Source: Noviherbaspirillum sp. UKPF54 (GTDB lineage: Bacteria > Pseudomonadota > Gammaproteobacteria > Burkholderiales > Burkholderiaceae_D). From it: DNA of 64,000 nucleotides. Under the pieces are notes generated by a model. It ran no database searches, was not told the origin of the DNA, and was given only the letters and a program-made list of their open reading frames with translations. Where the stretch lies: contig NZ_CP040128.1 of assembly GCF_007874125.1 (NCBI RefSeq), positions 2,790,001 through 2,854,000 on the forward strand, written 5' to 3'. Numbering within the stretch: the stretch's first letter is position 1; each line of letters begins with the position of its first letter. A program made the position numbers and the translations under genes. Shown here one piece after another: positions 35,520 through 45,262 of this stretch.

Positions 35520-36095
35520 TTACTGTGCCACCGTCACCAAGGCCGGACGCAACAGGCGGTCAGCGATCGTGTACCCCTTTTGCAGCACGTTGACGACGGT
35601 ATTGGCGTCCTGCTCTGCCGGCACCATGGAAATCGCCTGATGCTTCATCGGGTCCAGCTTCTCGCCGGGCATCGGATTAATTTCGATCAGGCGGTTGCGG
35701 TCGAACGCGGAGGATAGCTGCTTCAAGGTCATCTCCACGCCCTCCTTCAGCGACTCGACGGACGGCGTGTCGAGCTTGAGCGCCATTTCCAGGCTATCCT
35801 TGACCGGCACCAGCGCTTCGGCAAAGTTTTCAATCGCGAACTTGTGCGCCTTGGCGATATCTTCCTGGGCGCGGCGGCGGATGTTCTCGGCATCGGCCTT
35901 GGCCCGCAAATAGGCATCCTGCATTTCCGACGCCTTGGCTTCGGCAGCGGCCAACCTCTCTTCCAGACCAGGCCCGGCCGACGGCTGGGCACTGCTTTCC
36001 GCGGCCTTCGGCTGCTCCGCGGTCGGCTGCTCGCCCTGCAGCTGTTCAGCCTGCGCCTGATCAACTTGCTCCTGCATTTTCTCTTGGTCTTGCAT
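35520..36095 (-). CDS. grpE: Nucleotide exchange factor GrpE
   Basis: The 191-residue protein has a Glu/Gln/Ala-rich N-terminal region, a long coiled coil ([20 protein letters not shown]) and the C-terminal beta domain with [21 protein letters not shown] and [20 protein letters not shown], which releases ADP from DnaK. The frame is open 75 bases further upstream, but that part overlaps the sigma-32 promoter; GGGGGA before 36095 supports the start used. First gene of the heat-shock cluster. Confidence 0.95.
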   Translation of the reverse strand: MQDQEKMQEQVDQAQAEQLQGEQPTAEQPKAAESSAQPSAGPGLEERLAAAEAKASEMQDAYLRAKADAENIRRRAQEDIAKAHKFAIENFAEALVPVKDSLEMALKLDTPSVESLKEGVEMTLKQLSSAFDRNRLIEINPMPGEKLDPMKHQAISMVPAEQDANTVVNVLQKGYTIADRLLRPALVTVAQ

Positions 36096-36143
36096 CACAA
36101 AAAATCCCCCAGCAATCAATAACTTAGCGTTAACTATCGCCTC

Positions 36144-36171
36144 AAATGGGGTTATTCCGCTCTTTTTCAAG
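36144..36171 (-). promoter_or_regulatory. Sigma-32 heat-shock promoter of grpE-dnaK-dnaJ
   Basis: The minus strand has CTTGAAA (36165-36171), a 13-base spacer and CCCCATTT (36144-36151), a full match to the RpoH consensus. Predicted transcription starts near 36138, about 43 bases before the grpE ATG. This is one of the clearest regulatory signals in the window. Confidence 0.85.
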
Positions 36172-36337
36172 GGGAATAATGCATTTATTGGCAGGATGCG
36201 AGCGTGGCGCCGGCCGACGGAAAACGTAAATTCCTGTTACACACTTTACGCATTCCGGGATCGCGTTCTGTATGGAACGAACTAAGATGTACTTAACAGG
36301 TATGTAATTTTTATTGCCCTGTAGCAAGGAGTACATC

Positions 36338-36430
36338 ATGCGGCTACCTCTTATCGCGGCGTCGATCGTCGCCTACGCCTTGCTCGCCACAGCCTGGATT
36401 TGCCAAGCGAATCTGGTTCCGCTGTATTAA
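36338..36430 (+). CDS. Putative 30-residue hydrophobic small protein
   Basis: An ATG at 36338 preceded by AAGGAG seven bases upstream opens a 30-codon frame ending TAA. The product, beginning MRLPLIAASIVAYALLATAW and ending in NLVPLY, would be a single membrane helix. It lies in the 392-base gap between grpE and hemH, divergent from grpE and convergent on hemH. I do not recognise it. The good ribosome site, the basic-then-hydrophobic composition and the lack of any overlapping gene support it, but a 30-codon frame can arise by chance. Confidence 0.45.
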   Translation: MRLPLIAASIVAYALLATAWICQANLVPLY

Positions 36431-36487
36431 GGCAAGCGCCCCATCCCGACGAAGGCATTCGTGCCGGCCAATGCACACTGATGCCGA

Positions 36488-37594
36488 TTATTTTTTCGCG
36501 CCCAGCAACCTGGCGCGTTCGCGCGAGGCTTCCGCCTCCGTTTTCGCGTCTTCGCGCATCATGGGGGTCAGCAAGGTGGGCCATCCGACGAGGTGCTGCT
36601 CCGCGATTTCGGCCAGTGCCGCAATCCATGCGGGCGTCTCGTTCAGGCAAGGAATGTAGTGGAATTCCTTGCCGCCGGCGGTCAGGAAGTCCTGTTTGGC
36701 TTCCATCGCAATTTCTTCCAGCGTTTCCAGGCAATCGCTGGTAAAGCCGGGGCACAGCACGTCGACGCGCCCCGTGCCAGCCTTTGCCAGCTTGACGAGC
36801 GTCGGCGCGGTATAGGGCTGCAGCCATTCCGCCTTACCGAAGCGCGACTGGAAGGTCACGACGTACTGGTCCTGGTTCAGCTTCAATTCCGCGGCCAGCA
36901 GGCGGGCCGTCTTGTGACACTCGCAATGATATGGATCGCCCAGCATCAGGGTCCGCTTCGGCACGCCGTGAAAGCTCATCACCAGCTGGTCCGGGCGTCC
37001 ATGCGTCTCCCAGTAGGCGAGTACCAACTTCCTGAGCGCCTGGATATAGGCTTCATGGTCGTGATAATGCTTCACCAGGCGCAGTTCGGGGATGTTCCGG
37101 ACCGCTGCATAGTGGCCGAACACCGCATCGAAGATGGATGCCGTGGTCGTGCCCGAATACTGGGGATACGCCGGCAGGATCAGGATGCGGTCGCAACCCT
37201 CGGCCTTCAGCTTTTCCAGCACGTCGGGCAGCGACGGATTCCCGTAACGCATCGCATAGGCGACCTGCACGTCATGCCCGCGCTCGCCCAGATAGCCGCG
37301 CAACAACATGGCCTGCTTTTCGGTATGCAGCTTGAGCGGCGATCCTTCCCGGGTCCAGATCGACGCATATTTTGCGGCGGACTTGCGCGAGCGCAGCGGC
37401 AGGATGATGCCGTTGAGGATGAACCACCAGGCTGCCCTGGGGATTTCAACCACGCGCGGATCGGACAGGAATTGCTTCAGGTAGCGTCGCACGGCCGAGG
37501 CCGTCGGCACATCGGGTGTGCCGAGATTGACCAGCACGATGGCGGTCTTGGCCACGGTGCCGTGGGTATACTGGGGTTCCTGCATGGGACGCAT
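36488..37594 (-). CDS. hemH: Ferrochelatase
   Basis: The 368-residue enzyme shows [23 protein letters not shown] at the start, [21 protein letters not shown] in the middle, the catalytic His in [12 protein letters not shown] and [15 protein letters not shown] followed by [20 protein letters not shown]. It inserts Fe2+ into protoporphyrin IX at the inner membrane, the last haem step. A second ATG lies nine bases inside. It is downstream of recN on the same strand; the HemJ-like gene near 52.4 kb would supply its substrate. Confidence 0.96.
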   Translation of the reverse strand: MRPMQEPQYTHGTVAKTAIVLVNLGTPDVPTASAVRRYLKQFLSDPRVVEIPRAAWWFILNGIILPLRSRKSAAKYASIWTREGSPLKLHTEKQAMLLRGYLGERGHDVQVAYAMRYGNPSLPDVLEKLKAEGCDRILILPAYPQYSGTTTASIFDAVFGHYAAVRNIPELRLVKHYHDHEAYIQALRKLVLAYWETHGRPDQLVMSFHGVPKRTLMLGDPYHCECHKTARLLAAELKLNQDQYVVTFQSRFGKAEWLQPYTAPTLVKLAKAGTGRVDVLCPGFTSDCLETLEEIAMEAKQDFLTAGGKEFHYIPCLNETPAWIAALAEIAEQHLVGWPTLLTPMMREDAKTEAEASRERARLLGAKK

Positions 37595-37658
37595 TGCGCT
37601 TGCCTATCCTTTCCTTCGGAAATATCGAATCATGAAGCCGCCAGGCTCCCTGCGTGGT

Positions 37659-39305
37659 TCAGGATGCCAGCAACTCCCGCGCATGCTTGCGCGTCGTCGC
37701 CGTAATTTCGAGGCCGCCGAGCATGCGGGCGATCTCTTCGATGCGCGCCTTGCTGTCCAGCGGGTCGATGCTCGACACGGTGCGGCCATCGACGTTGCGC
37801 TTGGCGACCTGGAAATGCTGATTCGCCTGGCTCGCCACCTGCGGCAGGTGCGTCACGCACAATACCTGCCGGTCCTGTCCCAGTCTTTTCAGCAGGCGCC
37901 CCACCACTTCCGCGACGCCGCCGCCGATGCCGCTGTCAACCTCGTCGAAAATCAGGGTCGGCGTGGTCGTCGCGCTGGAGGTGATCACCGAAATCGCGAG
38001 AGAAATGCGCGCCAGTTCGCCGCCCGAGGCAACTTTTGCCAGCGCACGCGGGCTGGTCCCGGCGTGGCCCGCCACCATGAATTCCACCTGTTCCAGCCCA
38101 TGGCCGGCGGGCTCGCAGCGGTTGAGCGCGACTTCGAAGCGCCCGCCCGCCATGCTCAAGTCCTGCATCGCAGCGGTCACCGCATCGCTCAGCGCCCTGG
38201 CTGCCGCGGCGCGCGCCTTCGACAGCTTTTCCGCGGCGCTCATGTAGGCGGCCTTGAGCTTGTCTTCCTGGGCGCGCATCGCCTCCAGGTCGCTGGCGTC
38301 GGCCAGCTGCCGCAGCTGCGCCGACAGCGCCGCACATTCCTGCGGCAAGTCTTCGGGCGCGACACGGAACTTGCGCGCGGTCGAATGAATGGCTTCCAGG
38401 CGCGCCTCCACTTCCTGCAGGCGCGCCGGATCGAGCTCGACGCGGCCGAGATAATCGTTGAGCGAATACACCGCTTCCTGCAGCTGGATACGCGCCGGCT
38501 CCAGCGCTTCGAGCACCGGTTTCAGCGCCGCATCGACGTCGGCCAGCTTGCCCAGCTTTTGCGTCAATACCGACAGTTGCGACAGCATCGGGTTGTCGGA
38601 TTCGGAAATCGCGTTGAGCGCTTCCTGCGCGCCCTCGATCAGGCTGGCGGCGTGCGACAGGCGGCTGTGCTCGTTGCTGATGTCGGCCCACTCGCCCGGC
38701 TTGACCGCCAGTTTTTCCAGTTCGCCGACCTGCCACTCGAGGCGCTCGCGCTCCAGCATGACATTCCTGGCATTGACTTCGAACTCTTCGCGCTGCTTGG
38801 CCAGCGCGCGCCACGCCTTGTAGGTGGCGGCAACGGCCTTCGCATCGTCCAGCAGGCCGGCCTGGCTGTCGAGCAGCACGCGCTGCGCGTCGGCCTTCAG
38901 CAGCGACTGGTGGGCGTGCTGGCCATGGATATCGACCAGCATCTCGCCCAGCTCTCGCAATTGCGCCGCGGTGGCGCTGATGCCGTTGATGAAGGCCTTG
39001 GAACGGCCGGCGTTGTCGATCACCCGCCGCAGCAGTACGCCGCCGTCGTCGTTGCCGAATTCATTGTCGGCCAGCCAGGCGTCGACTTCCCCATGCGTGG
39101 AAAATTCGGCGGTGACGTCGGCTTTCGCCGCGCCTTCGCGCACCACGCTGGCATCGCCGCGCCCGCCCAGCGTGAGCGCGAGCGCATCGATCAGGATCGA
39201 CTTGCCGGCGCCGGTCTCGCCAGTGAGGACAGTGAATCCGGGCGCGAACTCAAGCTCGAGGGAATCGACGATCACGAAATCGCGAATGGAAAGTGTGCGC
39301 AGCAT
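37659..39305 (-). CDS. recN: DNA repair protein RecN
   Basis: The 548-residue SMC-like protein has an N-terminal Walker A GETGAGKS (29-36), long coiled-coil arms (about 150-350) and the C-terminal ABC signature ASGGELARISLAI with the Walker B LIFDEVDSGIGG. It holds broken DNA ends and aids RecA-dependent double-strand break repair. In E. coli recN is strongly SOS-controlled, but I see no LexA box just upstream here. It follows nadK by 36 bases, a conserved pairing. Confidence 0.96.
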   Translation of the reverse strand: MLRTLSIRDFVIVDSLELEFAPGFTVLTGETGAGKSILIDALALTLGGRGDASVVREGAAKADVTAEFSTHGEVDAWLADNEFGNDDGGVLLRRVIDNAGRSKAFINGISATAAQLRELGEMLVDIHGQHAHQSLLKADAQRVLLDSQAGLLDDAKAVAATYKAWRALAKQREEFEVNARNVMLERERLEWQVGELEKLAVKPGEWADISNEHSRLSHAASLIEGAQEALNAISESDNPMLSQLSVLTQKLGKLADVDAALKPVLEALEPARIQLQEAVYSLNDYLGRVELDPARLQEVEARLEAIHSTARKFRVAPEDLPQECAALSAQLRQLADASDLEAMRAQEDKLKAAYMSAAEKLSKARAAAARALSDAVTAAMQDLSMAGGRFEVALNRCEPAGHGLEQVEFMVAGHAGTSPRALAKVASGGELARISLAISVITSSATTTPTLIFDEVDSGIGGGVAEVVGRLLKRLGQDRQVLCVTHLPQVASQANQHFQVAKRNVDGRTVSSIDPLDSKARIEEIARMLGGLEITATTRKHARELLAS

Positions 39306-39341
39306 GTGGAGTGCTAATTTGTTGTGGCGAAAACAAAGGCG

Positions 39342-40256
39342 TTATTTTAACTGCCCCGCCACGGATGGATACTCGTTCCAGTGCAGCTTTTCCCGCAGGG
39401 TATGGTAATAGCTCCAACCCTGTGGATGCAGGAAGGTAATGGTGTGGGCCGAGCGCCGGACTACGATGCGGTCGTGGTGCTGCAGACTGGCGAGCGACTG
39501 CATGTCGAAATTCACACTGATGTCGCGCCCGCCCATGATCTCGATCACGATCGAGCTCGAATCGGGCACGACGATGGGCCGGTTGGACAAGGCATGCGGC
39601 GCGATCGGCACCAGCACGATGCCGGACAGGCTGGGATGCAGCAAGGGGCCGCCGGCCGACAATGCGTAGGCGGTGGAACCGGTTGGCGTAGAAACAATCA
39701 GGCCGTCCGAACGCTGGTTGTACATGAAGCGCCCGTCGACCTCGACTTGCAATTCCGCCATGCCCGAGGTGGCGCCGCGCGACACAACGACATCGTTGAA
39801 CGCCAGCGCATGAAAAATCATTTTGCCGTCGCGCAGCACGGAACCTTCCAGCAGCGCGCGCTGCTCCGATTCCAGCTTGCCTTCAAGCATATCGGCCAGC
39901 AGCGGAATCATGCCTTCCTGAGAAATATCGGTCATGAAACCGAGCCTGCCCTGGTTAATGCCGATCAAGGGGACATTGTATGGAGCGAGCTGGCGCGCAA
40001 TCCCGAGCATGGTGCCGTCACCACCGAGTACGATTGCCACATCCGCATGTTCGCCGATCTCGGCCGGCGTCATCGCGACTGCATTGCTCAATCCGACGGT
40101 TTTCGCGGTCGCTTCCTCGAAGACGACATCGTGCCCCGAAGCCGCCAGAAAGGCGGCCACCTCCGACAAGGATTCGGCGATACCTGCCATATACTTGCCG
40201 ACGATGGCAATGGTCTTGAAGGCAGCGGGCGGGGCAAGTGGCTTGGAAGGCAACAT
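39342..40256 (-). CDS. nadK: NAD kinase
   Basis: The 304-residue enzyme has the diacylglycerol-kinase-like motif LGGDGTML (77-84), [12 protein letters not shown] and the second signature [20 protein letters not shown]. It phosphorylates NAD to NADP with [25 protein letters not shown] is the sensible start; the in-frame extension upstream reaches into the divergent HAD gene's leader. Probably co-transcribed with recN. Confidence 0.95.
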   Translation of the reverse strand: MLPSKPLAPPAAFKTIAIVGKYMAGIAESLSEVAAFLAASGHDVVFEEATAKTVGLSNAVAMTPAEIGEHADVAIVLGGDGTMLGIARQLAPYNVPLIGINQGRLGFMTDISQEGMIPLLADMLEGKLESEQRALLEGSVLRDGKMIFHALAFNDVVVSRGATSGMAELQVEVDGRFMYNQRSDGLIVSTPTGSTAYALSAGGPLLHPSLSGIVLVPIAPHALSNRPIVVPDSSSIVIEIMGGRDISVNFDMQSLASLQHHDRIVVRRSAHTITFLHPQGWSYYHTLREKLHWNEYPSVAGQLK

Positions 40257-40338
40257 GCAGCAGATTAGACCATAATTTGGCGTGCTGTTACACAAGCCGC
40301 TCGTTGAAACGAATCATTTAGCACCAATATGGATCTAT

Positions 40339-41049
40339 ATGCCTGCCATCAAAGCCGTTTTGTTTGATCTCGACGATACCCTGTGGCCGATCGTCCCTGT
40401 CATCGAGCGCGCCGAAAACATCCTGTTCGACTGGCTGTCCGCGCACGTGCCCGCCGTCGCGGATCGGTTTTCGATCGAGAGCCTGCGCGCGCGGCGCCGG
40501 GAACTGATGGCGGCCGACCCGGTTTACCAGCTGGATCTGCGCCGCCTGCGGCATGCAGGATTGACCGAGGCTTTCCTGAGCGCCGGCGAGGATGTGGCGC
40601 TGGTCGACCAGGCCATGGAAGTGTTTTCGAAAGCGCGCAACCAGGTGACGCCATTCGGCGATGTCCTGCCGGCGCTGGAACGATTACGCGAGCGCGTGAC
40701 GCTGGGCTCGGTGTCGAATGGGGTGGCCGATCTCGAAGCAATCGGCATGGCGCATTATTTCCAAGTATCGGTGGCGGCGCACCGCGTCGGTCGCGCCAAG
40801 CCCGACGCGGCCATATTTCATGCCGCTTGCGAGGCGATCGGCGTGGCGCCGCAGGAAGCGGTGTATGTAGGCGATGATCCCTTGCTTGATGTGCAAGGCG
40901 CGCAACAGGCTGGCTTGCGGGGCATCTGGATCAACCGCGCGGAACTGGTGCCGAAGCGTGTGCTGCCTGCCGATATATGTCCCGATGCCGTGTGCAGCAC
41001 CTTCATTGAGCTGGAACAATGGATATATCAACGAATAATAGAAGTCTAA
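40339..41049 (+). CDS. HAD-IA family hydrolase
   Basis: The 236-residue protein begins MPAIKAVLFDLDDTLWPIVP with the nucleophile Asp10 and acid Asp12. It has a helical cap (about 20-95), motif II in TLGSVSNGVADLEA, Lys in VGRAKPDAAIFH and motif IV in YVGDDPLLDVQGAQQAGL. It resembles nucleotide-phosphate or phosphoglycolate phosphatases (YjjG/Gph-like), but the substrate cannot be assigned. It is divergent from nadK and 75 bases upstream of hrcA. Confidence 0.87.
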   Translation: MPAIKAVLFDLDDTLWPIVPVIERAENILFDWLSAHVPAVADRFSIESLRARRRELMAADPVYQLDLRRLRHAGLTEAFLSAGEDVALVDQAMEVFSKARNQVTPFGDVLPALERLRERVTLGSVSNGVADLEAIGMAHYFQVSVAAHRVGRAKPDAAIFHAACEAIGVAPQEAVYVGDDPLLDVQGAQQAGLRGIWINRAELVPKRVLPADICPDAVCSTFIELEQWIYQRIIEV

Positions 41050-41124
41050 CAACAGTCAAGTTTGAATCAGCCTACGCTGCAACAACACTGGCTCCCGCTG
41101 CCTCAGCTCGCATAAAATAACGGT

Positions 41125-42147
41125 ATGCAACTCGATTCTCGTGCACAAACATTACTCAAGGCATTGGTCGAACGGTATATTGCCGATGGCCAGCCAGTCG
41201 GTTCGCGCGCGCTATCGAAAATCTCCGGCCTGGACCTGTCGCCGGCCACGATCCGCAACATCATGGCGGACCTGGAGGAAATGGGATTCGTCGCCAGTCC
41301 GCACACTTCCGCCGGACGCGTGCCGACGCCGCGCGGCTACCGGGTGTTCGTCGATACCTTGCTGACCGTGCAGTCGATCGACGAAACCACCGTCGAATCG
41401 AAGCTGCAACCGCGCCTGCATAGCGCTTCGCAGCAAAAGATCATTGCCAATGCCGCGCAAGTGCTGTCGTCGCTATCCCAGTTCGCCGGCGTCGTGATGA
41501 CGCCGCGCCACGAATCGGTGTTCCAGCAGATCGAATTCCTGCGGCTGTCCGAAAAGCGCATCCTGCTGGTGATCGTCGCCCCCAACGGCGACGTGCAGAA
41601 CCGCCTGCTGCTGACCGACGTCGACTACACGCCGGCACAGCTGATCCAGGCCGCCAACTATATCAACCAGCATTACGCCGGCGTCAGCTTCGACGACGTG
41701 CGGGCACGGCTCCAAGGCGAGCTGCGCCAGCTGCGCGACGACATGACACGCCTGATGCAGGCCGCGGTCGAGGCTGGCAGCGACGCGATGGCGGAAAGTT
41801 CCGACGATGTGGTGATTTCGGGCGAACGCAACCTGCTGAGCGTGACCGACCTGGCATCCAACATGACGTCGCTGCGCAAGCTGTTCGACCTGTTCGAGCA
41901 AAAAACCAGCCTGATGCAATTGCTCGACGTATCGAGCAAGGCAACCGGGGTGCAAATCTTCATCGGCGGCGAATCTCAACTGGTGCCGGTCGATGAAATG
42001 AGCGTGGTGACCGCGCCCTATGAAGTGAACGGCAAGATCGTCGGCACGCTCGGCGTGATCGGGCCGACCCGCATGGCATACGAACGCGTGATCCCGATCG
42101 TCGACATCACGGCCAAGCTGCTGTCGAGCGCACTGAGCCACTCCTGA
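41125..42147 (+). CDS. hrcA: Heat-inducible transcription repressor HrcA
   Basis: The 340-residue repressor starts [20 protein letters not shown] and has the winged helix [41 protein letters not shown], then a GAF-like domain and the C-terminal [20 protein letters not shown]. HrcA binds CIRCE elements, typically before groESL, and is tuned by GroEL. No complete CIRCE was found by eye in this window. No Shine-Dalgarno precedes the ATG, while TAAAAT at 41113-41118 ends six bases upstream, so the mRNA may be leaderless. Confidence 0.93.
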   Translation: MQLDSRAQTLLKALVERYIADGQPVGSRALSKISGLDLSPATIRNIMADLEEMGFVASPHTSAGRVPTPRGYRVFVDTLLTVQSIDETTVESKLQPRLHSASQQKIIANAAQVLSSLSQFAGVVMTPRHESVFQQIEFLRLSEKRILLVIVAPNGDVQNRLLLTDVDYTPAQLIQAANYINQHYAGVSFDDVRARLQGELRQLRDDMTRLMQAAVEAGSDAMAESSDDVVISGERNLLSVTDLASNMTSLRKLFDLFEQKTSLMQLLDVSSKATGVQIFIGGESQLVPVDEMSVVTAPYEVNGKIVGTLGVIGPTRMAYERVIPIVDITAKLLSSALSHS

Positions 42148-42167
42148 GGACGGCTCCAGGAGCCGTC

Positions 42168-42491
42168 CTATACCATCAGCTCGGCAAGGATCTTTTCATT
42201 GGCCGGATCGAGTTGCGCGAACTGGATGCCCGTGCGAAAGCCGTCAGTCCCGCTCAAAATACTGTAAATAACCTTTGCGCTTAACATGACCGGCACGTGC
42301 CGGCCAGTCAGCGGCGCCTCGAATGCCACAGTGCATGCCTGCCCCGCCTTCAACTGCTTCGAAAAAAACAGGCACAGTCCGCTGAGCGAGAGGTCTACGG
42401 TGCGGCAAGGCAGCGGCGGCCTTCCCGGCAGGGCAAGCTTGGCGTGGCATCGGAATATCTTGCGCGGAAAACTTCTGGTTTCGGATTTCAT
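42168..42491 (-). CDS. PilZ-domain c-di-GMP receptor
   Basis: The 107-residue protein is essentially a single PilZ domain. It keeps both c-di-GMP motifs: RxxxR (Arg10-Arg14 in PRKIFRCHA) and DxSxxG (Asp33, Ser35, Gly38 in TVDLSLSGLCL). It ends with GIQFAQLDPANEKILAELM. It probably senses c-di-GMP and alters motility or surface attachment; partners are unknown. It is isolated between hrcA and fur on the opposite strand to hrcA. The pilin gene in the window is over 34 kb away. Confidence 0.88.
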   Translation of the reverse strand: MKSETRSFPRKIFRCHAKLALPGRPPLPCRTVDLSLSGLCLFFSKQLKAGQACTVAFEAPLTGRHVPVMLSAKVIYSILSGTDGFRTGIQFAQLDPANEKILAELMV

Positions 42492-42627
42492 TATTAAATT
42501 ACCAATTTTTTACCCGATACGCGATTCCCTCCCCTACTATCGCGTAGTTCCGCCATGACATGTTAAGTGGGGAATTTTCCTCGGAGTCTGACTGGACGTC
42601 GTTCATAACATCCAGTGCCGCAATATG

Positions 42628-43059
42628 TTACCGGTTGCGGTGGGGACAGTTGACCTTTGTGCAATGCCCGTACAGCGCCAATGCATGTTCGGCGATATCA
42701 AAGCCGCGGTCCTTGGCTACGCGTTGCTGGCGCTTTTCGATTTCATCGTCGAAGAATTCCTCGACACGGCCGCAATCCAGGCAAACCAGGTGATCGTGGT
42801 GCGATCCCTCATTGAGTTCGAACACTGCCTTGCCGGTTTCAAAGTGATTTCGGTGCAGCAAGCCGGCCTGCTCGAACTGCGTGAGCACGCGATAAACCGT
42901 CGCCAGGCCGACGTCCATGTTTTCGGTCAACAAGATCTTGTAAACGTCTTCGGCGCTCAGGTGGCGTACCGTACTGTTCTGGAAGATCTCCAGGATCTTC
43001 AGTCTCGGAAGCGTCGCCTTGAGGCCGCTGGCTTTCAGCTCGGAAGGATTGCTAGGCAT
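42628..43059 (-). CDS. fur: Ferric uptake regulator Fur
   Basis: The 143-residue regulator has the winged helix ([48 protein letters not shown]) and the metal-binding segment [21 protein letters not shown], with further His and Cys near the C-terminus. With Fe2+ it represses iron uptake genes; the tonB-exbB-exbD set nearby is a plausible target. The frame is open far upstream over bamE, so the ATG at 43059 ([14 protein letters not shown]) is the start. It is divergent from bamE. Confidence 0.95.
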   Translation of the reverse strand: MPSNPSELKASGLKATLPRLKILEIFQNSTVRHLSAEDVYKILLTENMDVGLATVYRVLTQFEQAGLLHRNHFETGKAVFELNEGSHHDHLVCLDCGRVEEFFDDEIEKRQQRVAKDRGFDIAEHALALYGHCTKVNCPHRNR

Positions 43060-43137
43060 GTTGTTGGTCGGATTTGGATTATCTGCTTTATCATATAGCG
43101 TTTTGCCCCAATTGCTCAACGAATTGAGACCCCCTTT

Positions 43138-43707
43138 ATGAGAATGAATTTCTCGCGCAGCGATCGTACACCAGCCATCGCCGGCGCGCTTTGCCTGGCT
43201 GTCGCCTGTCTGGCCGGGTGCGCATCGAAAAATCCCCTGATCGATCAGCCGGCCATGTCCGGCAAGGCACCCGAACAGCAAGCCCGGAATGCCGAGACCA
43301 AGCCTGCCGACGAAACCGCCGGCGTGACCACCGGCGCGCCAACCGGCATCCATCGCTTCCTCGGCATCTTCACCCCTTATCGGGTCGATATTCAGCAAGG
43401 CAACTTCATCTCGCGTGAAATGGTGGCCCAGTTGAAGGAAGGCATGCAACGCAATGAAGCGATCACGCGCGAGCAGGTGCGTTTCGCCTTGGGCACTCCT
43501 TTGTTGACCGACATCTTCCACGCCGACCGCTGGGACTACATGTTTCGCCTGAAGAAGCGCAGCGGCGAAATCATTTCAAGCCGCGTTACGGTCTTTTTCA
43601 AGGATAACCGGCTGGCGCGCATCGAGGGCGGACTGCTGCCGACCGAGCAGGAATACCTGGCGTTGATCGCAGGTTCTGCACCGGGCGCAACAGCACAAGG
43701 AAAATAA
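43138..43707 (+). CDS. bamE: Outer membrane assembly lipoprotein BamE
   Basis: The 189-residue lipoprotein has a signal peptide with lipobox LAGC (Cys28), a linker of about 45 residues, then the SmpA/OmlA fold: [55 protein letters not shown] and the closing strand [17 protein letters not shown]. BamE supports BamA/BamD in outer membrane protein insertion. It is longer than the E. coli protein because of the linker. The fur/bamE divergent layout is widespread in Proteobacteria. Confidence 0.94.
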   Translation: MRMNFSRSDRTPAIAGALCLAVACLAGCASKNPLIDQPAMSGKAPEQQARNAETKPADETAGVTTGAPTGIHRFLGIFTPYRVDIQQGNFISREMVAQLKEGMQRNEAITREQVRFALGTPLLTDIFHADRWDYMFRLKKRSGEIISSRVTVFFKDNRLARIEGGLLPTEQEYLALIAGSAPGATAQGK

Positions 43708-43722
43708 TTCAACGGGCAACAC

Positions 43723-44529
43723 ATGACTCAACTGAAAATCGCCGTAGCAGGTGCATCCGGCCGCATGGGCCGCATGCTGATCGAAACCATTCAAGACGCC
43801 GGGGATGCCGCGCTGGCGGGCGCACTCGATGTGGCGGCGTCGCCCGGCATCGGCACCGATGCCGCAGCCTTTCTCGGCAAGCCGGCCGGCGTCGCGATCG
43901 AAGCTGACTTGGCCAAGGGATTGTCCAACGCCGATTATCTGATCGACTTCACCCGCCCGGAAGGCACGCTGAAACACTTGGAATACTGCGCCGCGCACGG
44001 CATCAAGATGATCATCGGCACTACCGGTTTCGATGACGCCGGCAAGGCCGCCATCGCCGCCGCCGCGCAAAAAACCGCGATCGTGTTTGCGCCCAACATG
44101 AGCGTCGGGGTGAACGTGACGATGAAGTTGCTGGAACTGGCTGCCAAGAGTTTTTCGCATGGCTACGACATCGAAATCATCGAGGCGCACCATCGGCACA
44201 AGGTCGACGCGCCGTCCGGCACCGCGCTCAAGATGGGCGAAGTCATCGCCGACGCGCTCGGGCGCGACCTGAAGGATGTCGCCGTCTATGCGCGCGAAGG
44301 CGTGACCGGCGAACGCGACCCGTCGTCGATCGGCTTCGCGACGATCCGCGGCGGCGATATCGTGGGCGACCATACCGTGCTGTTCGCTGGCATCGGCGAG
44401 CGCATCGAGATTTCGCACAAGTCCTCCAGCCGGTTCAGCTATGCGCAAGGCAGCCTGCGTGCGGCACGCTTCCTCGCGGACAAGCAAACCGGCCTGTTCG
44501 ACATGCAGGACGTGCTGGGTCTGAAATAA
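43723..44529 (+). CDS. dapB: 4-hydroxy-tetrahydrodipicolinate reductase
   Basis: The 268-residue enzyme has the N-terminal nucleotide-binding loop [16 protein letters not shown], the substrate-site motif [16 protein letters not shown] and the closing [17 protein letters not shown]. It reduces the cyclic intermediate with NAD(P)H in lysine and diaminopimelate synthesis. It follows bamE by 15 bases and is followed by tonB, an order found in Burkholderiales. Confidence 0.97.
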   Translation: MTQLKIAVAGASGRMGRMLIETIQDAGDAALAGALDVAASPGIGTDAAAFLGKPAGVAIEADLAKGLSNADYLIDFTRPEGTLKHLEYCAAHGIKMIIGTTGFDDAGKAAIAAAAQKTAIVFAPNMSVGVNVTMKLLELAAKSFSHGYDIEIIEAHHRHKVDAPSGTALKMGEVIADALGRDLKDVAVYAREGVTGERDPSSIGFATIRGGDIVGDHTVLFAGIGERIEISHKSSSRFSYAQGSLRAARFLADKQTGLFDMQDVLGLK

Positions 44530-44556
44530 CGTGAATGAACGGGGCGATCAGGCAGC

Positions 44557-45243
44557 ATGAAATTCGCCTCGTCTTCGATTCCCGTTCTGGGCACGATACT
44601 GCTGCATGCGGCATTGATTGTTTTCACAATCAATGGTTTGAGCAGCAGCAGCCGCGACACTTCGTCGCCCAAGCCAGTTCAGGTGCAAGTACAGTTATTG
44701 CAGGAGCGGCCCAGGCCCGCAGAAAAATTACCGGCGGCGCCCGCTCAGCCGCAGCCGCAAAATCCGGCGCGCGAGCACAAGCCGCGCACCACCCTCAAGC
44801 CGCAACCGCAACCACGCGAGCAACCGGCCGCTCATCCCAAGGCGCCCGACATTCCCATACCGATGGCGCAAACGAGCGTGGACGCTGTACCGGCACCAGC
44901 GCGCTCCGATAACGCCGCTCCGGCGGCGGCTTCCGCCGCGCCCGTCCCGCCCGTCAAGCGCGGCGTGTTCGTCGATCCTTCCTACCTCGCTACCGAAACG
45001 GAAAAGTGGTATCCGAGGCAGGCCAAGCGGTATGGCGACCAGGGCAGCGTCGTGCTGCATGTGACGGTATCGGCGGCAGGCCGCGCCGAGAAGGTAGAAT
45101 TAAGAAAAGGCAGCGGTTACCCGCTGCTCGATGCGGCCGCGGTCGAGCTTGCGAAGTCGATCACCTATCGGCCCGCCACACTGGATGGCAAGCCGGTGCC
45201 CGACTCATTCAACTTGCCGATCACATTCCAACTACACGATTAG
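44557..45243 (+). CDS. tonB: TonB-family energy transducer
   Basis: The 228-residue protein has one N-terminal membrane helix (about 7-26), a Pro/Gln/Ala-rich periplasmic spacer (about 45-130) and the C-terminal TonB domain: KWYPRQAKRYGDQGSVVLHV, VELRKGSGYPLLDAAAVEL and the closing VPDSFNLPITFQL. It transmits proton-motive energy from ExbBD to outer-membrane receptors. It is first of tonB-exbB-exbD; Fur upstream suggests iron control, but I did not find a clear Fur box. Confidence 0.92.
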   Translation: MKFASSSIPVLGTILLHAALIVFTINGLSSSSRDTSSPKPVQVQVQLLQERPRPAEKLPAAPAQPQPQNPAREHKPRTTLKPQPQPREQPAAHPKAPDIPIPMAQTSVDAVPAPARSDNAAPAAASAAPVPPVKRGVFVDPSYLATETEKWYPRQAKRYGDQGSVVLHVTVSAAGRAEKVELRKGSGYPLLDAAAVELAKSITYRPATLDGKPVPDSFNLPITFQLHD

Positions 45244-45262
45244 GATCAAGGCTCAAACAACC

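Noticed and set aside
37518..39317. A 599-codon plus-strand open frame opposite recN
   Set aside because: recN on the minus strand carries Walker A, ABC signature and Walker B motifs; the plus frame has none and is a GC-driven shadow.
39309..39317. GAGTGCTAA, one half of a CIRCE operator, just before recN
   Set aside because: The matching TTAGCACTC arm nine bases away is absent, so it is a chance half-site.
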